Source of the DNA: JAJDAT01 sp964344185
GTDB lineage: Bacteria > Nitrospinota > Nitrospinia > Nitrospinales > JAJDAT01
Direction: 5' to 3'
DNA length: 64,000 bases
Assembly (NCBI GenBank): GCA_964344185.1
Contig: CAYFMN010000008.1
Location: forward strand, 1 to 64,000
Positions 9,675-19,700 of this stretch are shown here, piece after piece (position 1 is the first letter of the stretch; each line of letters opens with the position of its first letter). The position numbers were made by a program, and so were the translations under genes. The notes beneath the pieces are model-generated. The model made no database searches. It saw nothing but the letters and a program-made list of their open reading frames with translations, and was not told where the DNA came from.

Positions 9675-10778
9675 ATGAAACAAGAATCACTTGGTAAAAC
9701 TTCCCAAGACAGTTTTTCTCCTAAACGGGTTCTTGTCGTAACGAGCGACGTTCCATTTGTTGAGGGTGGTCATAGAGTGATAGCCCGCGCTTTATGTCGC
9801 GCTTTAGAAAAAGCGGGTCATCAAAGCGAAGTTTGGACGACTCCTCAAAATCGTTTTGGACAGCAATTTAAGGCCTATTTAGCTACTTGGCTGACCGATG
9901 TTTCAGAAAGCGGCGATGGATTGCCTGTGGACCATGTGATTTCATTGCGTTTTCCTAGTTACGCGGTTCGCCATAATCGGCATAGTTGTTGGCTAAATCA
10001 TCGCATGCGGGAATATTACGATTTATGGGAGTCGTATTCAAAAAAATTATACAAAAGACATTTAATTAAAGAGATCGTTCGACGAAAACTTATCTTTACC
10101 GCGGACAAATTTTTTTTAGGGGAAAAACGTGTTCGATTATTTGCCCAGTCTAAAAATATCCAAAGTAGATTATCGAGATTCGGCGGTCATGATTCAGAAC
10201 TGTTATATCCTCCTCCGCCTGAAAGGGATTATAAGACGGGTCCTTTTCCCAAAACAATTTTAAGTGTTGGACGTTTGCACGCCATGAAACGTCCCGATCT
10301 ACTGATAAGAAGCTTTGATCTTATGGATAAAGGTTGGAGATTGGTTGTGGCTGGTCGCGGACCGGAAGCGGGACCTCTTAAGGAATTAGCGAATGGTTTG
10401 GGAATTGCCAATAGAATTGATTGGAAACATGAAGCTGATGACGAAGAGTTGTGCGATTTATACGCTAATTGCCGAGCTGTATTTTACGGTCCCGTTGACG
10501 AAGATTATGGAATGGTTCCTGTGGAAGCATATGCAAGCGGGAAGCCTGTAATTACTTGCGAAGATAGCGGCGGGGCTAAAGAGTGGGTAGAAGATGGAGT
10601 TTGCGGTAGTATTGCAAAGCCCGACCCTAAATCAATTGCCAATGCTCTTGAGTTGTATTCAGATGAAGAAATAGCTCGCAAATTTGGCCAGGTAGGTATG
10701 GACCGGGTGTCAAAGGTTACTTGGGAAAATATTATCAAGAAACTTTTATGGGAAGACGGTTACCAACGCCCGTTATAA
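9675..10778 (+). CDS. Glycosyltransferase family 4 (GT-B)
   Basis: 367-residue GT4 enzyme. The N-terminal domain opens KRVLVVTSDVPFVEGGHRVI, the glycine loop of the acceptor domain. The donor domain opens TILSVGRLHAMKRPDLLI, with VVAGRGPEAGPLKELA and the E-x7-E-type loop VDEDYGMVPVEAYASGKPVI. It is transcribed divergently from the preceding sugar operon and stops 4 nt before the convergent end of the haemagglutinin gene. Its substrate is unknown. Confidence 0.85.
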   Translation: MKQESLGKTSQDSFSPKRVLVVTSDVPFVEGGHRVIARALCRALEKAGHQSEVWTTPQNRFGQQFKAYLATWLTDVSESGDGLPVDHVISLRFPSYAVRHNRHSCWLNHRMREYYDLWESYSKKLYKRHLIKEIVRRKLIFTADKFFLGEKRVRLFAQSKNIQSRLSRFGGHDSELLYPPPPERDYKTGPFPKTILSVGRLHAMKRPDLLIRSFDLMDKGWRLVVAGRGPEAGPLKELANGLGIANRIDWKHEADDEELCDLYANCRAVFYGPVDEDYGMVPVEAYASGKPVITCEDSGGAKEWVEDGVCGSIAKPDPKSIANALELYSDEEIARKFGQVGMDRVSKVTWENIIKKLLWEDGYQRPL

Positions 10779-10782
10779 AGAA

Positions 10783-13700
10783 TTAAGGTTGTGTTTCCGG
10801 CTCTCCTGCCTCGGGACCGTTGATTTCTAAAATATCAAATTGCACTTCAAACGGATCGACCACGATAGCTGTGGAAGTAGAATTTGCATCGCTTAGCGCC
10901 GCTTCTTGAACGGTTGTTGCGGACTCTGTTGAGGAACTGGAAACGCTGGATATGGATGGTTTAAACCTTCTATTTGAAAGAACCGTTTCTTCCACAACCA
11001 TCTGAGTTACGGTTTTATTGGTTTGGGAACCTGCAAATTCCACTAAGTCCTGCATCTCTCTACCCAACAGCTGTGATTTAGAAATGTTGTCAGTGGTTAC
11101 TCTTTCTCCGGATAAAATGAGGCCTCGAATTTCGGCGCGTGTAGTGCTGACAGTTATATCGAAACGGGTATTAAGTTGTTGAAGAGCAGCGGGGCTCGGT
11201 CCCCCACCGGAACCGGGGCCGCCTCCTCCAGAAACCGGAGCGGGTTGGCGGTTAATGAGTCTTTTGACCCCGCCAGTAACTGTTGCGTTAGCCGAACCAA
11301 TCAAAGTTGTGCCAGGAGCTCCGTCAAAAGAAATCGTTAAGTTATTGGGACCAGCCTGATTAACTTTCACAATATTCGTAGTGGCTCTTTCAAAAAGGTT
11401 TATGGCGCCGGATGTTGTGTTGTCGATATCAACGGATTGCGTATCAATTTTAACGGCCCCAGGGGTTATGATTGAACCGCCGCCATTAATAATACCGGCA
11501 GAGCCAATTCCCGTTACCGCGTCGACAACCAATCTTCCGTTGGATGCGACGATGTTACACCCCGCGCTGATACCGCCGCCGCAGGTTCCCGTAACCCCGC
11601 CTTCGACAATTCCAGCGTTTGTTGATAGAGTTACGGCGGTATTTGTGCTGTTGGTGGTGGTCAATTTACCAAGCGTAATATCGCCTCCATTCACGCCCGT
11701 TGCCTGCAACGAAATGGTTCCGCTACCCGCATCCCACAAAGTTCCATCTGCCATGGTGACCAGATCGCCCGTATCCCCGTTCGTAGCGGTGTTGTTAGCC
11801 GTAACAATCAAAGCCGCCGCTCCTGTCATGGTGATGTCGCCGCCGGCGTCCGCCGTGACGCTGTCGTCCGCAACTAAAGTAACTGAACCTGTTCCTGAAT
11901 TGATTGCGGAATTAAGAATAATATCCGAGTTCACTCCTGTCGCCGTTAGCGAGAGAGCGCCGTTAGTCGACGTTACTCCAGAACCGCCGGAAGCGACCGT
12001 TATGGAGCCCGCGCTGGCGGTAAGAGAAACGGTTCCCGCATTTGCGGAGTTAGATAATTGAATCACCGATATGTCGTTCGTTTCCACAAGCGCGATATTG
12101 TTGGAAACGGAATTGGAAGCATTTAAGGAGTCTGCGGTAATCTCAAGCGCATTCGCTGATCCGATACCAATATTCGCGCTCATCACGAGGCGTCCGTTTG
12201 CGGCGACAACGTCGACGTTGGTATCCCCGGCGTCCGTGATCGAGGAGTTGGTATTGAGAGTCACTGCGCTTGTTGTGGCGTTAGTGGTAGTCAATCCGCT
12301 CACGTCCAAAGTTCCGGCGTTGATTCCAGTAGAGGTTAGCGTGATCGTGCCGCTACCCGCGTTTATAACAGTTCCATTTGCCATATCAATCGTATTGAAA
12401 TTGTTGCCTGCGGCGTTATTGGTATTTGCGGTGATGGAAACATTTCCCGCGCCGCTGGCCGTTATGTCGCCCGCTGCCGTAAAAATAATACTGTCGTCTG
12501 CCGTCAGAGTCACCGCCCCACCTGCGGCGGTCGTGATTGTGTTATTGATATTCAAATCCGAATTGGTTCCGTTCGCGTCCAACGTAAGGTTGTTGGCGGC
12601 TAGGGTGTTGGATAAAGTTTGACCTCCCGCCGTTGTGGTCGCTGAAAAATTTCCGGAGTTGACATTGATATTTCCCGAGGTCGTTAAATTACCGGTATCG
12701 GTGGTTAGCGTAAAATTTAAATTCCCCGCCGAAAGTGAAATCCCGCCCATATCGACGTCGGTTCCGCTATCAGTCAAAGTCAGAGTTAAATTACCGCCAT
12801 CGGTTATGGTGTAGGTGTCGGTTGTCGATCCCGGATCGAGCGTCAAAGTCAAATCGGTCAGCGTTGTTGAACTGGCCACCTGAATGCTTTGATTTGCGTT
12901 AATAGTTAAGTTTGCGGAACTGGCAGTTTCCAAAACGGCGGATTGCCCCACTCCTGCCGAAGCGGTTAGAGAGATGGTACCCGTCGTGGTGATCTTGGCG
13001 TTGCCCGTCCCTGCTGTGTCTTCAATGGACCCTGCCGTGGCGGTCAAAGAAACATTACCGCTCCCTGCGGCGATAGCGCCGTCTGCTGTTATATTCATCG
13101 TCCCTCCAGCCGACACCGTGATATCTCCATTGGCGGAACTGGAGTTCAGTTTAACGACGTTGAGGTTGTCGACTTCGGTTAAAAAGATGCCTCCTGAACC
13201 GGTATTATCGATATCCACCGAATCCACTGTCAGTTCCAAAGCTTCGCCGGAGGTTCCGACGCCGGCGGCGGCGTCAATCACCATGCCGCCGCTGGCCGCG
13301 ACGAAATTTTGGGTCGTCGTGTTCCCGTCCAGAACCGCGCCCGTCCCTGCGGTCACCGTGATCGCCGAGCCTGTGCCGTTGCCGGTAAGTAGCCGACCGA
13401 GCGTGATATCACCAGAGTTAGCTCCCGTCGATGTCAGGGTAATGGTTCCCGATCCTGAGTTGATCAAGGAACCGCCCACCATGGAAATGATGTCGCCGGT
13501 ATCGCCGTTGGTGGTCGCGGTGTTTGCCGAGATCGAAGTATTCCCAGCGCCGTTTGATATGATATTTGCCGACGCGGTTAAAAATTGAACGCTGTCGTCG
13601 GCGGTAATGGTTACCGATGCGCCAACAACAGTAGTTATGACGTTACTGATGTTTACATCCGAATTTTGTCCGTCGGCGCTCAACGTCACGTTGTTGGCGT

Positions 13701-16700
13701 CGAGGGTGTTGGAATAGGTTTGACTACCCGCCGTCGTGGTTACCGAAAAGTTTCCGGAGTTGATATCGATATTGCCGGAAGTGGTTAGATCTCCCGTATC
13801 CTGCGTCAACGTAAAATTTAAATTACCCGCAGTCAGCGACAACCCGTCGATATTAAGATCGGTTCCGCTATCGGTCAAACTCAACGTCAAATTCCCGCTG
13901 TCGGTGATGGTGTAGGTGTCTGCCGTCGATCCCGGATCAAGCGTCACCGTCAAATCCGTCAATGTCGTCGAACTGACGACGTTTATTGATTGATTGGCGT
14001 CTAAAGTCAGGTTAGCCGAACTTGCGATTTCGATCGCGTTACTCGCGCCAATTCCCGTCAAAGCGACTAAAGTGATCGAACCCGTCGTGGCGATTTTAGT
14101 TAACGCCGTTCCCGTATTGTCGTCGATACTCCCCGCCAAATTCGTCAAATTGACATTGGAACNNNNNNNNNNTCCCAAATTAATTCCGTTGCTGACGTTG
14201 ATCAGTAAATTTCCGGAAGCGATATTTGAAATAACCACGTCGCCGCCGCCGGATTGACTGATATTTCTGAGATTCATTCCTCCTGTATTGGTTACCCGTA
14301 TGGCGCCGCTGGTACTGTTGGTGATTTCCATGTTGCTGATGTTGATTTCAATGCCTCCGCCGTCGCCAACGCCGGTTGCCGCGGTTAGAATCAGTCTTCC
14401 CCCGTTAAAAATATCCACCCCACCTGTATCGCCCGCGTCGACAATCCCCGCGGCGGTGATGATGGTCGTCGCCGTGTTGGATCCACTGGTTGTGGTTGTT
14501 TGGCCAATGGCGATGTTGCCTGCGTTCGCTCCCGACGAGGTCAACGTGATCGTTCCACTGCCCGCGTTCCATACGGTTCCGTCTGCCATCGTGATCAGGT
14601 CTCCGGTATCGCCGTTTGTGGTGTTGGTGTTCGCGGTTACCGAAAGGGCTCCGGCTCCCGCGTTGGTAATATCCCCGTTGGCCGTTGCGACGACAGAATC
14701 GTCCGCCGTGATCGTCACCACGCCGCCGGAGGCGGTGGTGATGGTGTTATTGAGATTCACGTCCGAATTGGTTCCGTTGGCGTCCAAGGTCACGTTATTC
14801 GCGGCGATGGTATTGGAGTAAGTTTGGCTACCGTCTGTAGTAGTAACTGAAAAGTTGCCGGAATTGATATCGATGTTTCCAGAGGTCGTTAAGTTTCCGG
14901 TATCTGTGGTCAATGTAAAATTTAAATTTCCCGCCGAAAGAGAAATTCCGCCGATATCGAGATCGGTTCCGCTGTCGGTCAAGCTTAGCGTTAAGTTACC
15001 GCCGTCGGTGATGGTGTAAGTGTCTGCTGTCGTTGCCGGATTGAGCGTAACTGTTAAATCCGTCAACGTCGTCGAACTAGCCACCTGAATACTTTGATTC
15101 GCGTCCACCGTCAGGTTGGAAGAACTGGCGATTTCCAAAACGGCGGATTGTCCAACTCCCGCCGAAGCAGTCAGGGAGATGTTACCCGTCGTAGTGATCT
15201 TTGCGTTACTGGTTCCGGCGGTGTCTTCAATCGATCCTGCCGAGGCGGTTAAAGAAACGTTGCCGCTTCCGGCGGCGATGGCCCCATCGACGGTGATGTT
15301 CATCGTGCCAGCAGACGAAACAGTGATATCTCCATTGGCGGAACTTGAATTTAATTTAACGATGTTGATATTGTCGGCTTCGGTTAAGAAGATGCCGCCT
15401 GAACTGGTATTATCGACATCCACCGAACCAACGGTGAGTTCCAAAGAGTCGCCGGAAGTTCCCACGCCGTTGATGGAATCGATCACCAACCGCCCGCCAG
15501 TCGTAACCGTGTTTTGAGTCGAGCCGTTTCCGTCCAGGATGGCGTTTCCGTTACCTGCGGTAACCGTGATCGCCGTGTTCGAGGAATCGGTTGTGATCAA
15601 TCGACCGAGCGTGATGTTTCCTGCATTGGCTCCGGTGGACGTCACGGCGATGGTTCCCCCCGAGTCCAGTTTATTGCCGCTACCCATGGTGATAATGTCG
15701 CCGGTATCGCCGACGGTTGTGGCGGTGTTCGAGGTAACAACAATACCGCCGGTTCCGTTAGCGACGACATCCGCCGCAAATGATACGCTGTCATCGGCGG
15801 TAATGGTCACCACGCCTCCGGAAACTGTGGTGATATTGCCGTTAACATTCACGTCCGAGTTTTGTCCGTCGGCGTTCAAGGTCACATTGTTAGCGGCGAT
15901 GGTATTGGAATAAGTTTGGCTACCGTCTGTGGTAGTAACTGAAAAATTACCGGAGTTGATGTCAATATTGCCCGAGGTCGTTAAGTTCCCCGTGTCTTGG
16001 GTCAACGTAAAATTCAAATTCCCCGCCGACAAAGAAATTCCGCCGATATCGAGATCGGTCCCGCTATCGGTCAAACTCAACGTCAAATTACCTCCGTCGG
16101 TAATCGTATACGTATCCGCCGTCGATCCCGGATCGACTGTCATGGTCAAATCGGTCAACGTCGTCGAACTGTTGACCAAAATACTTTGATTGGATTCGAC
16201 ATCCAATGCCGCCGTGTTGACGTTGATCGAACCCGCCGAACCAATACCTGTGACGCCTCTCAAAGTAATCGTTCCGGAAGTTGCAACCGCATCGACATGA
16301 GTATCTCCGCCGTCGATTATAGCGACCGCGCTGTTTACCGAAATTGCGGAAGCCGTGGCGTTAGTTGTTGTTAATCCACCGAGCGTGATGCTGCCCGCGT
16401 TAGCTCCGGTAGACGTTAACGCAATCGTTCCGGCAGTTGCGTCGATCAACGTACCGTTGGCCATGGTGAGGACGTTGCCGCTGTCGCCGCTCAAGTTGTC
16501 ATTGTTGGCAATAATATTTACCGATAAACTGTCGGCCGTAATATCCCCGGTCGCCGCAAAGATGACGCTGTCGGCTGCCCTGATATTGACGTTGCCGCCC
16601 GATCCAGAGTTACTCATCGCCGCATTGACTAAAATATCCGAGTTCTGACCCGTAGCGTTTATTTGAACGCCGCCAGCATTCCAGGTTACCGCTCCGTTGA

Positions 16701-19700
16701 ACGTGATTGTCCCGGCGGCGTCCAGTCTAAGCGTTCCGGTGGAGGCCGCTTGGTTCAATTTGGTAACGGTGATCGCGTCAGATTCAGAGATAAAAACATT
16801 ACCGGTAGACGTGTTATCGAGATCGATGCTGTCGATGGTGGTTTCAATGAAGTTGGATGATGGTCCAATATTGCTTCCGTCGATCACCAGGCCGCCGCTG
16901 GCCGCTACGATTTCCACATGAGTGTCTCCGGCGTCGATAATTTGCCCGCCATTGGCGGCATCCGTGGTGACGATGACGGCGCTGGCGGTAGCGTTTGTGG
17001 TTAACAGGCCGCCAAGCGTGATATCGGTCGAGTTGGCTCCTGTGGTTACGAGCGTAATTGTTCCGCTACCCCCATCCCACAACGTGCCGTCCGCCATGGT
17101 GATGAGATCGGCGCTGTCGCCGTTCGTGGTGGCGGTGTTGGCCGTGACCGAAATCGCCCCCGCGCCGCTGGCGGTGATGTCTCCCGAGGCATTGGCGGTT
17201 ACGCTGTCGTCCGCCGTGATGGTAACCGCGCCGCCGGAAACGGTGGTGATGGCGTTGTTTATATTCACGTCCGAATTCGTACCGTCGGCATTCAAAGTGA
17301 CGTTATTGGCGTCGATGGTATTGGAGTATGTTTGACTACCCGCAGTGGTAGTGACCGAAAAATTGCCGGAGTTGATATCGATATTGCCCGAGGTGGTCAA
17401 GTTCCCCGTGTCCTGTGTCAGCGTGAAATTCAAGTTACCTGCAGATAAAGAAATTCCTCCGATATTAAGATTGGTCCCGGAATCCGTCAAAGTCAAGGTC
17501 GCGTTGGGATCAGTGATGGTATAGGTATCCGCCGTTGACCCTGGATCCAGTGTTAGCGTCAGAGCCGTCAACGACGTTGTCGAGTTGGCAACCTGGAAAC
17601 TTTGGTTGCTATCGCCTGACAGGATTGCCGTATTCGTTTCAACCGCGCCATTTCCTCCGGCGCCAATTCCCTGTAGCCCGGTTAAGTTAATTGTCCCCGA
17701 AGCCGCGACGATATCGACATGCAAATCTCCGCCGTCAAAGACAGCGGCGTCTGCAGTCACCGTCGCCGCAGAGGCCGTGGCGTTGGTTGTCAACAACCCG
17801 CCTAATGTGATATCCCCGGAGTTGGTTCCCGTAGCGGTTAACGTGATCGTTCCGCTTCCTGCATCCCATAACGCGCCGTTGGTCATGTTGATGAGGTCTC
17901 CCGTGTCGCCGTTGGCGGTATTGGCGTTTGCCGTTACGCTTAACGCCGCAGACCCGGACATTGTTATATCGCCATTGGCGTTTGCCGTTACGCTGTCGTC
18001 TGCTGAAATAGTTACGCCGCCCGCCGTAGTGATCCCTGCATTCAGGACTATGTCCGAATTGGTTCCCGTTGCGGTCAGAGCCGTTGTGCTATCGCTCACA
18101 ATAGCTCCGGATACCGTGATTGTGCCCGCCGCCGAGACGGTCAAGGTTCCGCGAGCGGTAGAAGGTCCCAACGTCAAATTAGACGCGACGTTGGTGATGG
18201 AAACGTTGGCCGTACTGCCGCCTCCCGTTTGTGTCGTTACCGAAACCGCTCCCGTGAACGCGCTTGCCTGATCCAGCGTAATCGAAATGTCGTTGACGTC
18301 CGTAGTGAATGAAGAAGTTCCCGTTACCAATAAAACTCCGCTGTCTGTGATCGCTCCTCCTGCAGTGACCGCTAAATCCCCGCCCACAGTAGAGGCGGCT
18401 AGAGCCAGAGCGTTGCCGCCATTATCCAGCGTGGCGTTGCCGGTGCCGTTGGTATTGAGCGCTACCGTTCCCGAGAAGTTGTTGCCAGCATTGTTCAGGG
18501 TTATGTTGGCGCTATTGAAGGTCGTGGTAATGCTTGTTGTTCCGCTGGAAATCCAGGCGCCGCTTTGCGCGATGTTTTGGCCGCTAAATAAAGTTAATCC
18601 GGTCAAGGCTGTCGAATTCCCGATGGTACTGTTAATGTTGAGCGTTCCGCCGGTTCCCGAACTCAAAGTCAGGTTCTGCGCTCCATTGATTGTGCCGTTA
18701 AATGTGAGGTTCGCTCCCGCCGCCGCGCCGAAGGTTGTGTTGATCGATGTCGCGCCTACATCTAACGTTACTGCATTGCTGAAAGAAATTGCGTCTCCGG
18801 AAGTTCGAATAGTGATACCGCTGAGAGTAGAGCGGCCATTCACTGTCAATCCGTTTAAAGCCGTGACATTTCCAATGTTTCCGTCCAAATTCAACGTTGA
18901 AGTTCCGGATGCGGTAAGAGTCAGCGCCTGCGCTCCTTGAATCGCGTCGAGATTGATATTAGCCGAAGCGCTGCCTTGCGAGTCGTTGTCGATGACGACT
19001 GCGCCGCTCGATAGATTGATTTGCCCGTTTATATTGATCGCTCTATCCCTTGAAAAGATACTCGCGCCCGCCATATTGATGTTGGCTCCCGTAAGGGTGA
19101 CTGCGCCGGCTCGAGTGGTATCGTTCGTGGATAGCCCCAGGTTTCCATTCAAATCGATGTTAGCGGTTCCGGCATTTAAATTGATGACTTTGGCGTTAGC
19201 GGTTGTAGTGGTTCCTCGAAACGCTCCATTGACTGTGATCAGCGCTCCAGCGGCAGAGTTGTTTGTCGTGTCGACGTTTACCTGGTTTTGTATTCTTACG
19301 GCTGAAAAAGTTACGGCTCCGCCTTCTGTGTTGATAGTGACGTTACCTCCAGTCTGCATACTTGAATTAAATAAAACGGCTCCTGTTGTCGTGGTTGCGG
19401 TAGCGCCGTTCCATGTAATGGCGTCGTTACCCGTCCCGGCGGTAAGGTTTATATTGCCCGTAGCGGTAGTCAGGTCGCCGGTTGCGGCTAAAACTATTTG
19501 CCCGGTCGTCGACGTTGATGGAGAAGCGGCGTCGGCGGCGCTCAAGGTTAGAATCCCGTCGCCCCCCAATGTAATCGCGCCGTTGACGAAGATGTCGCGT
19601 CCAGCCTGCAAGGTCAAGTCGCCGCCGCCGGTGTTGTTAATCGGAGCGTCGGAATTAATCGTAATATCAAGATCCGCTTGCAGGATAACCGTGTTGCCGT

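Noticed and set aside
12651..17600. CRISPR-like or satellite array
   Set aside because: The period is about 1.1 kb, always in frame and within one protein; there are no short direct repeats with unique spacers.
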